Assembly: GCA_902786365.1 (NCBI GenBank)
Contig: CADACD010000010.1
Location: forward strand, 1 to 64,000
DNA length: 64,000 nt
Reading direction: 5' to 3'
Origin: an uncultured Lachnospiraceae bacterium
GTDB taxonomy: Bacteria > Bacillota > Clostridia > Lachnospirales > Lachnospiraceae
The notes below the pieces were generated by a model. The model made no database searches. It was not told the DNA's origin and saw nothing but the letters and a program-made list of their open reading frames with translations. Shown here in pieces: positions 7,933-16,768 of the stretch (position 1 is its first letter; every line of letters begins with the position of its first letter). The position numbers and the translations under genes are program-made.

Positions 7933-9322
7933 AACAAGAGAAATAGGTCATAAATTAAAAAAGTATATACCTAAAAAAATATATACAATGATATTATGGA
8001 TATTATTTGATCGTGATATAAAGCAATTGTGTAGACACAGAAAAATGGTAAAGAAAACAGATGAAATTAATGAAAAGAATTGTAAACGAATTGCTGAAAA
8101 GAAAAAAATCAGGATAGCCTTTTTGTTTGGTTCATCGTCGTACTGGACAGGGGATACGCTATTTGAATTATTTCGTGCTGATAAAAGGTTTGAGCCTTAT
8201 GTCATAGTAGTTCCGTTTTTCAACGGAACAGATTCAAGTGTATATCATGAGTATAAAAGAACAGTAAAATTTTTTTATGAAAAAAATATAAAAGTGATTG
8301 GAACGGCAAAAGATAAAAGCATGAAAAAAAATAAAAATTATAAAGAATGCGGTTCACCGGATATTGTATTTGTTGCCAATCCATATGTGACGAATTATCC
8401 TAAAGAATGGAAACCATCACATCTGCCAATCAGTGTACTGAGTTTTTATATTCCTTATGGTTTTTTGCTCGCTGATATTCCGAACAGTCAGTTTAACAAT
8501 AAGGAATCGCATCATTTATTCTGGAAAATTTTTTGTGAGACAGAGATAACGAAAAAAATGTTTAAAAAATATTCAGAAATTGGCGATCGAAATGTCGTAT
8601 TCAGCGGATATCCGAAGATGGATATATTTTATGATGATAAAGAAGTTGATAATGACACAGATGTTAAGAAAGACATATGGAAAGGGAAGAAAGATGCAAA
8701 AAGAATTATTTTTTCACCTCATCATTCGATTAAGATGGAAGATTCGGGATTGCAACATTCCACATTTCTTGATAATTATAAGTTTATTTTGGAAATGGCG
8801 AAAAAGTATAGTGATACAACAAGCTGGATATTCAGACCGCATCCTTTACTTGAAAAAGCATGTTATTATGCCGGAGTTTTTAAGTCACCAGAGGAATGGA
8901 ATGCTTTTCTTAATGAATGGAGAACACTTGACAACTGTGTAGTTCAGATTTCAGGGGATTATTCGGAAGCATTCAAAACATGTGATGCCATTATTAATGA
9001 TTCAGTTTCCTATATGGCTGAGATACTGTATGTACATAAACCGATGCTGTATCTGAAATCCAATAAGGCAACATTTAATGATTTGGGAAGAAGTCTTGAG
9101 AAGGTACACTACAGTTGTTCCGGAGATGATTTGGAAAAAATTGAAGAGTTTATCAAAATGGTGTTGGATGAGAGAGATCCGATGTTTGAAAAAAGAGAAG
9201 AATATTTTTCTAAATACATGGATTATAAGAGTACGAATGGAATTGTAGCGTCACAATATATATATGATTATATTAATAAAGCATTGGCAAAACAGAAAGG
9301 AGATATAGATGAATTCTTATGA
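7925..9322 (+). CDS. CDP-glycerol glycerophosphotransferase family protein (TagB/TagF-like)
   Basis: This 465-residue protein resembles the CDP-glycerol:poly(glycerophosphate) glycerophosphotransferase family. Seen features are the RPHPLL motif near the middle and the C-terminal NDSVSYMAEILYVHKPMLYL region, which form the nucleotide-binding site in the family. It would add a polyol-phosphate group to the polysaccharide. The start is GTG at 7925 with AAGGAAGAAAAA upstream, overlapping the flippase by 8 bp. It overlaps the nucleotidyltransferase gene by 14 bp, which suggests the two act in sequence, the next gene making the CDP-activated donor. The actual donor could be glycerol or another polyol. 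Confidence 0.75.
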   Translation: MNKTREIGHKLKKYIPKKIYTMILWILFDRDIKQLCRHRKMVKKTDEINEKNCKRIAEKKKIRIAFLFGSSSYWTGDTLFELFRADKRFEPYVIVVPFFNGTDSSVYHEYKRTVKFFYEKNIKVIGTAKDKSMKKNKNYKECGSPDIVFVANPYVTNYPKEWKPSHLPISVLSFYIPYGFLLADIPNSQFNNKESHHLFWKIFCETEITKKMFKKYSEIGDRNVVFSGYPKMDIFYDDKEVDNDTDVKKDIWKGKKDAKRIIFSPHHSIKMEDSGLQHSTFLDNYKFILEMAKKYSDTTSWIFRPHPLLEKACYYAGVFKSPEEWNAFLNEWRTLDNCVVQISGDYSEAFKTCDAIINDSVSYMAEILYVHKPMLYLKSNKATFNDLGRSLEKVHYSCSGDDLEKIEEFIKMVLDERDPMFEKREEYFSKYMDYKSTNGIVASQYIYDYINKALAKQKGDIDEFL

Positions 9323-9956
9323 AGATATCACAATTGTTATCAGTTGTGCGGGAAAGGGAATAAGACTTGGAAAGGGATGCACAAAGGCATTAATAGAAGT
9401 GAATGGAAAACCACTTATTATTCATCAGTTAGAGCAGCTTGATAAATGTGATGATATCAGGATTGTTGTCGGATATCAGGCAGAAAAAGTAATTGAAACT
9501 GCAAAGAAATATCGCGATGATATAACGTTTCTATATAATAATGAATATGAAACAACAGGTACGGCGGCAAGTTTTTCCAAAGGGCTTCAGGATTCTAAAG
9601 AGTATGTGGTAGCTCTTGATGGTGATTTACTTGTCAATCCTGATGATATGGAGAAATTTCTGAATCATGAAGGTGAATGTGTTGGAGGCTGTATACCGAC
9701 AACGGATAACCCGGTTCTTATGACAATTAATGAGAATGGGAAGATAACAGAGTTTTCTCGCGAACATGGAGAGTTGGAGTGGACAGGTCTTGCCAAACTC
9801 AAAGCAGCAAGTCTGACACCTGGAACACATCACGTATATATGATGATTGAACCATTGATGCCGATAGATGTACTTGAAATACGTACCAAAGAGATTGATA
9901 CAGAAAATGATTATAATAATGCGGTAAAATGGGTAAATAACGGATATCATGATTAA
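9309..9956 (+). CDS. LicC-like NTP transferase (sugar- or choline-phosphate nucleotidyltransferase)
   Basis: This 215-residue protein is a single nucleotidyltransferase domain. It has the glycine-rich loop SCAGKGIRLGKG (12-23), the GKPLI segment and the acidic metal-site motif ALDGDLLV. Size and motifs match small CTP:phosphocholine or related cytidylyltransferases (LicC type) better than the longer RmlA or GalU enzymes. It is coupled by overlap to the CDP-glycerol-type transferase upstream, so it may supply that enzyme's CDP-linked donor. The ATG has AAAGGAG upstream. The exact substrate is not determinable; LicC, a phosphopolyol enzyme or a phosphoglutamine-type enzyme are all possible. Confidence 0.7.
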   Translation: MNSYEDITIVISCAGKGIRLGKGCTKALIEVNGKPLIIHQLEQLDKCDDIRIVVGYQAEKVIETAKKYRDDITFLYNNEYETTGTAASFSKGLQDSKEYVVALDGDLLVNPDDMEKFLNHEGECVGGCIPTTDNPVLMTINENGKITEFSREHGELEWTGLAKLKAASLTPGTHHVYMMIEPLMPIDVLEIRTKEIDTENDYNNAVKWVNNGYHD

Positions 9957-10040
9957 AAATCCGCTATAAGGAATAAAACATCATATAAGTTTGTATGAAA
10001 ACAGACATTAATAGATGGTGTACAGAAGGAGTTTCATAAT

Positions 10041-10814
10041 ATGAAAAAAAGTAACGAAAATGAAAAAAAAAGAGTGTGGGGGAAGAATATATCCATCAAT
10101 GATACACAAGAATTTTTTGAGAAAAGAATTGAAAAGCATTTACCTCATAGATACAACTATGTAATGTATCAAGATGATAATCCTGAACTTGCAATAGAGA
10201 GAGACAGATATGAAAAGGCAAAATTTATCAATTGGCTTAATATAAAGAGTAATTCGAGAGTTCTTGATATAGGATGTGGTGTAGGAAGATGGGCTGATAC
10301 CATTGCACCAATGATTAGTGATGGCGATTACATTGGAGTTGATTTTAGTTATTCGCTGCTTGGACTTGCAAAAGAAGTATTTAAGTCAAATAGTAACTGC
10401 CATTTTTATCAGGGCAGTTTTCAGGAACTAAAACAGGTATTAAAGAAAAATAACCAACAGAAGTTATATAATTCAATCCTTATCAACGGTGTTCTTATGT
10501 ACATAAATGACGATGATATTGAAAAATGTCTATCAAATGCTAAAGAATATATGGCTCCGGGAGGAGTCATATATATAAAGGAATCTGTAGGTGTAGGAGA
10601 AAGACTGACACTGAATAAATTTTACAGTAAAGAGATGAAAGCCGAATATAGTGCAATATACAGAGATATAGAACAATATAGTGAAATCTTTAGCAGAATA
10701 TTTGATGAAAAGTCTGGTTTTTCGGTATTGAATAGTGGACATACATGGGAGACTCAATATTCCAACCGAAAAGAAACTTCAAGCTATTTTTGGATTATTA
10801 AATTTCAAGGTTAG
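10041..10814 (+). CDS. SAM-dependent methyltransferase (class I)
   Basis: This 257-residue protein has the class I Rossmann fold with motif I VLDIGCGVGR at residues 74-83, an acidic residue after the second strand (GVDFS), and a motif IV-like LINGVLMYI. In this context it probably methylates a sugar or a phospho-substituent of the polysaccharide, but the acceptor is unknown. AGAAGGAG precedes the ATG. It lies between the nucleotidyltransferase and a family 2 glycosyltransferase, with an 84-bp gap upstream that holds nothing recognisable. Confidence 0.8.
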   Translation: MKKSNENEKKRVWGKNISINDTQEFFEKRIEKHLPHRYNYVMYQDDNPELAIERDRYEKAKFINWLNIKSNSRVLDIGCGVGRWADTIAPMISDGDYIGVDFSYSLLGLAKEVFKSNSNCHFYQGSFQELKQVLKKNNQQKLYNSILINGVLMYINDDDIEKCLSNAKEYMAPGGVIYIKESVGVGERLTLNKFYSKEMKAEYSAIYRDIEQYSEIFSRIFDEKSGFSVLNSGHTWETQYSNRKETSSYFWIIKFQG

Positions 10815-10853
10815 TAAGAAAAATATTTATCAGAAAGAAGAGTGTATGTATAA

Positions 10854-11780
10854 ATGAGAGAATATCCGTTAGTCAGTATTGTTACATTGACATACAAAAA
10901 ATTCGATTATATATATGATACAATAGGCTCAGTGCTAGTTCAGAATTATCCTAATATAGAGTATATTATTGCAGATGATGGCTCTGATAATTTTCCTAAA
11001 GAAGAGATTGAAAAGTTTGTATCAGAGCATTCAAAAAGTAATCTTAAGAAATTTACAATTCTTCATGATGAAAAAAATGTCGGAACAGTAAAGAATATCA
11101 ACAGGGCGTATGCATATGCACAGGGAGAATATCTTATGCCATTATCAGGAGATGATGTGTTTTTTAATAACAGTGTAGTGAGTCGGATAGTTAGGGAATT
11201 CATCAAAAGAGACTGTGATGCATTGACAGCCATGAGAGTTGTATGCAATGAAGATTTGAAACCATTGTATTATCTTCCACATATAAGTGACAAAAAGATC
11301 CTAAAAAAATATGACACTGCAAAAAAACAGTATAGGGCACATATAACAGACAGATTCTGTGAATGTTCTTCAGGCAGTGTTTTGTATTTACGAAAAAAAA
11401 AGTGGGAAGAACTTGGAAAGTTTGACGAACAATATATCCTTTTAGAGGATGCTCCTTTTTTTGCAAAGTATCTTTGGGAAAATAACTTGGAAATACTTTA
11501 TAATGTGAGAGCAATTTATTATCGTCTTGGTGGAGTGTCAAATGGTATGAGAAATCCACTAATGGTGGCTGATTCCAATAGATATAATCAAATAGAGAGA
11601 AAAAAACATTTTGAAAGTTTAAACACAGTGGATAGAATGATTATCAAATATATATGTGATTTTAATGGTGAAATAAGTCTCATGTCACGTATAAAAGTAT
11701 ATTTGAAAAACCCGGTAGTGTTTTGCATGAGATTTGTAAAGGTGATACATGAAAAATATAAAATTAGGATGGAGAAGTGA
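10854..11780 (+). CDS. Family 2 glycosyltransferase
   Basis: This 308-residue GT-A enzyme starts with the family 2 signature VSIVTLTYKK, then IIADDGSDN, which binds the nucleotide. LMPLSGDDVFF is the DxD-like metal site, and LLEDAPFF is the likely catalytic-base region. No membrane segments are obvious, so it is a cytoplasmic or peripheral enzyme adding one sugar to the lipid-linked repeat unit. Donor and linkage cannot be predicted. It is followed 3 bp later by the FdtA-like isomerase, so the unusual sugar made next may be what it or a neighbour transfers. Confidence 0.88.
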   Translation: MREYPLVSIVTLTYKKFDYIYDTIGSVLVQNYPNIEYIIADDGSDNFPKEEIEKFVSEHSKSNLKKFTILHDEKNVGTVKNINRAYAYAQGEYLMPLSGDDVFFNNSVVSRIVREFIKRDCDALTAMRVVCNEDLKPLYYLPHISDKKILKKYDTAKKQYRAHITDRFCECSSGSVLYLRKKKWEELGKFDEQYILLEDAPFFAKYLWENNLEILYNVRAIYYRLGGVSNGMRNPLMVADSNRYNQIERKKHFESLNTVDRMIIKYICDFNGEISLMSRIKVYLKNPVVFCMRFVKVIHEKYKIRMEK

Positions 11781-11783
11781 AAT

Positions 11784-12197
11784 ATGCAGGTAGTAAAATA
11801 TGTTTTTCAGCCACATGGTGATGAGCGTGGACAGCTTGTGGCGTTAGAAGAGTTCATAGATATACCATTTAGAATAAAAAGGGTATATTACATGTATGAT
11901 ACAAAGGAGGGTGTGAGAAGAGGGTTTCATGCACACAAATCATTGGAGCAGATTCTGGTGTGTATCCATGGAAGTTGTAAAGTGCTTTTGGACAATGGAC
12001 ATGAAAAGAAAGTAGTGCCTTTGGAAAAGCCTTATGAAGGTTTATATATATCAAATGATATATGGAGGGAAATGTATGATTTTTCTCCGGATGCAGTGCT
12101 ACTGGTTCTTGCCTCCGAATTATATGATAATAACGATTATATAAGAGATTATGATGATTTTTTAAAGTTTATTTCAGAAAGGGAAAGCAAGGAATAA
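11784..12197 (+). CDS. dTDP-4-keto-6-deoxyhexose 3,4-ketoisomerase (FdtA-like cupin)
   Basis: This 137-residue single-domain cupin of the FdtA/WxcM family moves the keto group of a dTDP-4-keto-6-deoxyhexose from C4 to C3. The motif RRGFHAHK (45-52) places histidines at 49 and 51, the positions known to be essential in FdtA. The next gene, one base away, is the matching aminotransferase. That pair, followed by an acetyltransferase, is the usual route to dTDP-3-acetamido-3,6-dideoxyhexose (Fuc3NAc or Qui3NAc type). The RmlA/RmlB enzymes that would make its substrate are not in the window. Confidence 0.85.
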   Translation: MQVVKYVFQPHGDERGQLVALEEFIDIPFRIKRVYYMYDTKEGVRRGFHAHKSLEQILVCIHGSCKVLLDNGHEKKVVPLEKPYEGLYISNDIWREMYDFSPDAVLLVLASELYDNNDYIRDYDDFLKFISERESKE

Positions 12198-12198
12198 G

Positions 12199-13308
12199 AT
12201 GTCAGAATTGATGAAAGTACCATTTGTATCTTTTGATGTGATGCACAGTGAAATAAGAGAAGAAATTACATCCGCATTTAATAGTGTACTGTCAAAAAAC
12301 ATGTATATATATGGCAGTGAGTGTAAAGCGTTTGAAAGAGAATTTGCGATGTATTGTGGAACGGATTACTGCGTTGGAACAGGAAATGGGCTTGATGCGT
12401 TATATCTTATCATGAAGGCACTTGGCATAGGCTATGGTGATGAGGTAATTGTTCCGGCAAATACATTTATTGCTACGGCACTTGCTGTTTCGTATACAGG
12501 AGCAGTTCCGGTTTTAGTGGATGTTGATATATCAACATATAATATAGATGTTTCAAAAATCGAGCCTGCAATATCTGATAAGACAAAAGCTATCATTGCT
12601 GTGCATCTTCAGGGAAGAATGGCAGATATGGAAAATATAAAAGCCATAGCCACAAGGCATCATTTGTATCTAATTGAAGATGCAGCACAGGCGCATGGTG
12701 CTATGTATAAAGGAAAAAAGGCAGGAATACTGTCAGATGCAGCAGCATTTAGTTTTTATCCGGGAAAAAATCTTGGAGCATTGGGAGATGGTGGCTGTGT
12801 TGTGACAAACAATGAAGAGCTTGCATGTAAGATTAGAACACTTGGTAATTATGGTTCTGACTATAAATATCACCATATCTATAAAGGCTCTAACAGCAGG
12901 CTTGATGAAATGCAGGCGGCTTTTTTAAGAGTCAAGCTAAAAAGCCTTGATAAGTGGAATAGTGAAAGGCAGAGAATAGCAGAAAAGTATTTTGATAAAA
13001 TTAATAACAGAAATATCATTCTGCCGCCAAAGAATAGTGAAGAATATAGGCATATTTATCATGTTTTTGCTATACGCTGTGAGGAAAGAGATGGGCTGGA
13101 GAAGTATCTTTATGAGAATGGAATCGGAACGGTTAAGCATTATCCTATTCCTATACATTTACAGAAAGCCTATGAGGATTTGAAAAAAGGTGAAGGAACA
13201 TATCCGATTGCTGAAAATATATGCAGGACAATACTTAGTATACCGATGTATTATGGAATTTCGGATGAAGAGATAGAGTATGTGGCCGATAAAATTAATC
13301 AGTTTTAA
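12199..13308 (+). CDS. PLP-dependent sugar aminotransferase (DegT family, FdtB-like)
   Basis: This 369-residue member of the DegT/DnrJ/EryC1/StrS family transfers an amino group to a keto-sugar nucleotide. The PLP-binding lysine is K190 in [16 protein letters not shown], preceded by the pyridine-binding aspartate in [11 protein letters not shown]. Directly adjoining the FdtA-like isomerase, it should aminate the C3 keto group. The ATG at 12199 has AAGGAATAAG upstream, overlapping the previous gene's end. Length is normal. A hairpin and a GNAT acetyltransferase follow, consistent with N-acylation as the next step. Confidence 0.88.
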   Translation: MSELMKVPFVSFDVMHSEIREEITSAFNSVLSKNMYIYGSECKAFEREFAMYCGTDYCVGTGNGLDALYLIMKALGIGYGDEVIVPANTFIATALAVSYTGAVPVLVDVDISTYNIDVSKIEPAISDKTKAIIAVHLQGRMADMENIKAIATRHHLYLIEDAAQAHGAMYKGKKAGILSDAAAFSFYPGKNLGALGDGGCVVTNNEELACKIRTLGNYGSDYKYHHIYKGSNSRLDEMQAAFLRVKLKSLDKWNSERQRIAEKYFDKINNRNIILPPKNSEEYRHIYHVFAIRCEERDGLEKYLYENGIGTVKHYPIPIHLQKAYEDLKKGEGTYPIAENICRTILSIPMYYGISDEEIEYVADKINQF

Positions 13309-13321
13309 TTCAGGTTTTAAG

Positions 13322-13358
13322 TGACTTGCATACACTTAATAAAATAGTATACAAGTCA
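13322..13358 (+). other. Intergenic hairpin inside the operon
   Basis: A 12-bp stem with one mismatch, 13322-13333 with 13347-13358, lies between the aminotransferase and the acetyltransferase. It has no T tract, so it is more likely an mRNA processing or stability element than a terminator. Confidence 0.5.
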
Positions 13359-13384
13359 GGAAGAATTTGAAGCGGAGGTTTGGT

Positions 13385-13912
13385 TTGAGAATAAGAATTT
13401 TAAGTCAAAAAGATGCACAATATATGTATGAATGGATGCATGATGATGATGTGACAAAGGATTTAAGAGGTCATTTCAAAGACAAAACATTAGAAGATTG
13501 CAGAAGTTTTATACGTGAAGAAATGACAGATGCAAAAGAATTTATTGAATCGGATAAAAGCGTAGAAAATATTCATTTGGCAATAACGAACAATAACGAC
13601 ATATACATGGGTACAGTAAGTCTAAAAAATATTTCATATGATAACTTTACAGCAGAATTTGCCATAACAGTAAGAAAAGAGGCAATGGGTATGGGATATG
13701 CGGCTTTTGGGATGAAATCTATTATAAAGCTTGGGTTTAGTAAAGGTCTTAAAAAAATATTCTGGTGTGTATCAAAATACAATCAGCGTGCCATAAAGTT
13801 TTACAATAAAAATGGGTATAGGATGACAGAAAGTGTACCGCAGAATATAAAAAATAGATATTCAGAAATACAAGCAGAATTGCTGTGGTATTGTGCTGAA
13901 TCGACAATATAG
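13385..13912 (+). CDS. GNAT-family acetyltransferase, probably sugar N-acetylation
   Basis: This protein of about 175 residues has GNAT-fold features: a RILSQKDAQ-type first strand, the acetyl-CoA loop region VRKEAMGMGYA, and the Y-N-x-x-G motif (FYNKNGYRM) near the C-terminus. I start it at TTG 13385 because GGAGG at 13374-13378 is 6 nt upstream. A longer open frame to TTG 13367 would place that ribosome site inside the gene. Its position after the FdtA/FdtB-like pair suggests it acylates the new 3-amino group, where other species use a hexapeptide-repeat enzyme (FdtC). Substrate is inferred only. Confidence 0.78.
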   Translation: MRIRILSQKDAQYMYEWMHDDDVTKDLRGHFKDKTLEDCRSFIREEMTDAKEFIESDKSVENIHLAITNNNDIYMGTVSLKNISYDNFTAEFAITVRKEAMGMGYAAFGMKSIIKLGFSKGLKKIFWCVSKYNQRAIKFYNKNGYRMTESVPQNIKNRYSEIQAELLWYCAESTI

Positions 13913-13930
13913 AAAAGAGGTATGTAAGAA

Positions 13931-14839
13931 ATGAAAGTATTAGTGACAGGTGTAGCAGGACAATTGGGATATGATGTGATGAATGAGTTGGCAAAGAGAG
14001 GTTATGAGGCAGTAGGAAGTGATGTTGCTGAAAAGTATAGTGGAATAACTGCGGATGAAAAAATCGCACAGATGCCTTATATACAGATGGATATCACCAA
14101 TGCACAGGCAGTAGAGGAAAAGATAACAAGTGTGAATCCTGATGTGGTCATTCACTGTGCCGCATGGACAGCGGTCGACCTTGCAGAAGATGACGACAAG
14201 GTGGAAAAGGTTCGTGCCGTCAATGCAGGTGGAACACAAAATATCGCAAATGTCTGCAAAAAATTGGATTGTAAGATGATATATATCAGTACAGACTATG
14301 TATTTGATGGTCAGGGAGAGACGCCTTGGGAGCCTGACTGCAAAGACTATAAGCCTATGAATGTATATGGTCAGACAAAATTAGAAGGGGAACTTGCTGT
14401 TTCGCAGACACTTGAGAAGTATTTTATTGTCAGAATTGCATGGGTATTTGGTGTGAATGGAAAGAATTTCATCAAGACAATGCTTAATGTCGGAAAAACA
14501 CATGATACTGTCAAAGTAGTCAATGACCAAATAGGCACACCAACATACACATATGATCTTGCAAGACTTCTTGTTGACATGGCAGAAACAGAGAAGTATG
14601 GCTATTATCATGCAACAAATGAAGGCGGTTATATATCATGGTATGACTTTACCTGTGAGATATATAAGCAGGCAGGTTTAAACACTAATGTCATACCGGT
14701 TACAACAGAAGAATATGGACTGTCAAAAGCGGCAAGACCATTTAACAGCAGACTTGACAAGAGCAAACTTGCAGCGAACGGATTTACACCGCTTCCGACA
14801 TGGCAGGATGCGTTAGCAAGATATTTAAAAGAGATTTAG
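13931..14839 (+). CDS. rfbD: dTDP-4-dehydrorhamnose reductase-like protein (RmlD family)
   Basis: This 302-residue reductase of the RmlD family has the NAD(P) motif GVAGQLG at 7-13, the STDYVFDG motif near 120-127 and the catalytic pair Y146/K150 in YGQTKLEGE. RmlD makes dTDP-L-rhamnose from dTDP-4-keto-L-rhamnose. The RmlA, RmlB and RmlC partners are absent from the window, so they must be elsewhere if rhamnose is made. Relatives reduce other 4-keto-6-deoxy sugars, so the assignment to rhamnose is likely but not certain. AGAGGTATGTAAGA precedes the ATG. Confidence 0.88.
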   Translation: MKVLVTGVAGQLGYDVMNELAKRGYEAVGSDVAEKYSGITADEKIAQMPYIQMDITNAQAVEEKITSVNPDVVIHCAAWTAVDLAEDDDKVEKVRAVNAGGTQNIANVCKKLDCKMIYISTDYVFDGQGETPWEPDCKDYKPMNVYGQTKLEGELAVSQTLEKYFIVRIAWVFGVNGKNFIKTMLNVGKTHDTVKVVNDQIGTPTYTYDLARLLVDMAETEKYGYYHATNEGGYISWYDFTCEIYKQAGLNTNVIPVTTEEYGLSKAARPFNSRLDKSKLAANGFTPLPTWQDALARYLKEI

Positions 14840-14876
14840 GAAATCTGCTTTTGTTGGCATGTGATAGGAGTGGCAT

Positions 14877-16736
14877 ATGGATAAACCGGTTGTAAGCAAA
14901 ATATATAAGTCAAGAGTATTGATACTGATATTGCTTGATATATTAGCAGTACAATTATCTTCATTTCTTGCACTGTATATAAGATACGATTTTAAATTGA
15001 TTGATATTGACACTAAATTTTTGTACTCCATTCGGCATTACGCAGCATTAAATACAGCAGTGGTGATAGTTGTATTTTTCTTTTTCAGGCTGTATTCAAG
15101 CATTTGGAAATTTGCAAGTGTGGATGAGATGATTAATATTATATTTTCCTGTGCGATTTGTTTTTTGCTTGAGATAATAGAGATGATTTTCACAAATTAC
15201 AAAGTCCCAAGAAGTCATCCGTTCATGTTTGCTATCATTCTGCTTGCAATGATTATCAGCATAAGATTTGGATACAGGTTTTTAAGAGCAGTAAAACAAA
15301 ATTCATTATTTGATAAAAAAGGGATGTCTACGATGATAGTAGGTGGCGGACAAGCAGCCGCTATGCTTATAAAAGAAATCAAAACTTCCGAATATGCAAA
15401 GTATAATGTTAAGTGTATCATAGATGATGATGTTAAGAAGCATGGGAAATATGTTTTGGGCATAAAGGTTGTCGGTGACAGAAGTACTATTCTTGAAAAT
15501 GTACAAAAATATGCGATAGAAAAAATTATTGTTGCAATTCCTACTGCTGAAAATAAGGTCATTCGTGATATATTGGACATATGCAAGAAGACAGACTGTA
15601 AGCTGCAAAGAATTCCGGGAATTTATCAGCTTGTCAATGGCAGTGTCAGTGTCAATGACATAAGAAATGTAGAGATTGAAGATTTGCTTGGAAGAGAGCA
15701 GATTAAAGTAGATTTAGACAGTATTATGGATTATGTGAGTGACAAGACAGTACTTGTCACAGGAGGGGGCGGCTCAATCGGAAGTGAGCTTTGCAGGCAG
15801 ATTGCAATGCATAAACCGAAAAGACTGATAGTTTTGGATATTTATGAAAATAATGCATACGATATAGAACAGGAATTGAGAGAGAAATTCAAAGATTTGG
15901 ATCTTGTTGTTCTGATAGGGTCTGTGCGAAATACACATAGGATGAATGAGATATTTAAATGTTACAGTCCGGATATTGTGTATCATGCAGCAGCGCACAA
16001 ACATGTTCCCCTCATGGAAAACAGTCCGAATGAAGCGATAAAAAATAATGTGTTTGGAACATATAAAACTGCAATGGCAGCGGCAGAGTTTGGAGTGAAA
16101 AAGTTTGTGCTGATATCAACGGATAAGGCTGTCAATCCAACCAATATTATGGGAGCATCTAAGCGTATATGTGAGATGATTATCCAGATGTTTAATCATC
16201 AATATAAAGATACTGATTTTGTTGCTGTGAGATTTGGCAATGTTCTTGGAAGTAACGGAAGTGTAATCCCACTTTTTAAAAAGCAGATTAAAGCGGGGGG
16301 GCCTGTTACGGTAACGGATCCCGAGATTATTAGATACTTTATGACAATTCCTGAAGCAGTTTCACTGGTACTTCAGGCAGGAGCATATGCTAAAGGCGGC
16401 GAAATATTTGTCCTTGATATGGGTGAACCTGTAAAAATTTTAGATTTAGCAAGAAATCTTATCAGGCTGTCAGGATATACGGAAGATGAGATACCTATTG
16501 AATTTACAGGACTCAGACCGGGTGAAAAGTTATATGAAGAGCTTTTGATGGGAGAGGAAGGATTAAAGCAGACAGATAATAAATTGATTTATATCGGCAG
16601 ACCGATTGAGTTTGATGAGGAAGAGTTTAAAGGGAATTTGAAAGAATTGAAGAAAATGTGTGAGCAGGATGATGTTGATATCAGAAGCTATGTGAGCAGG
16701 ATAGTTACAACATATCAATACAATAAGAAGGTATAA
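14877..16736 (+). CDS. Membrane nucleotide-sugar 4,6-dehydratase (PglF/WbpM/CapD family)
   Basis: This 619-residue protein has four N-terminal membrane helices (about 12-135), a first Rossmann segment with GGGQA (156-160), and a dehydratase domain with GGGGSIGS at 296-303. The active-site stretch STDKAVNPTNIMGASKR has the M-x-x-x-K replacement of YxxxK that marks the large 4,6-dehydratase group. These enzymes turn UDP-GlcNAc into the 4-keto-6-deoxy sugar. With the following aminotransferase and PglC-like transferase it forms the core of a bacillosamine-type route. ATAGGAG precedes the ATG. Confidence 0.9.
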   Translation: MDKPVVSKIYKSRVLILILLDILAVQLSSFLALYIRYDFKLIDIDTKFLYSIRHYAALNTAVVIVVFFFFRLYSSIWKFASVDEMINIIFSCAICFLLEIIEMIFTNYKVPRSHPFMFAIILLAMIISIRFGYRFLRAVKQNSLFDKKGMSTMIVGGGQAAAMLIKEIKTSEYAKYNVKCIIDDDVKKHGKYVLGIKVVGDRSTILENVQKYAIEKIIVAIPTAENKVIRDILDICKKTDCKLQRIPGIYQLVNGSVSVNDIRNVEIEDLLGREQIKVDLDSIMDYVSDKTVLVTGGGGSIGSELCRQIAMHKPKRLIVLDIYENNAYDIEQELREKFKDLDLVVLIGSVRNTHRMNEIFKCYSPDIVYHAAAHKHVPLMENSPNEAIKNNVFGTYKTAMAAAEFGVKKFVLISTDKAVNPTNIMGASKRICEMIIQMFNHQYKDTDFVAVRFGNVLGSNGSVIPLFKKQIKAGGPVTVTDPEIIRYFMTIPEAVSLVLQAGAYAKGGEIFVLDMGEPVKILDLARNLIRLSGYTEDEIPIEFTGLRPGEKLYEELLMGEEGLKQTDNKLIYIGRPIEFDEEEFKGNLKELKKMCEQDDVDIRSYVSRIVTTYQYNKKV

Positions 16737-16768
16737 AGTCTTAGCAAAAGTAAAGGAGCAATAGGAAA

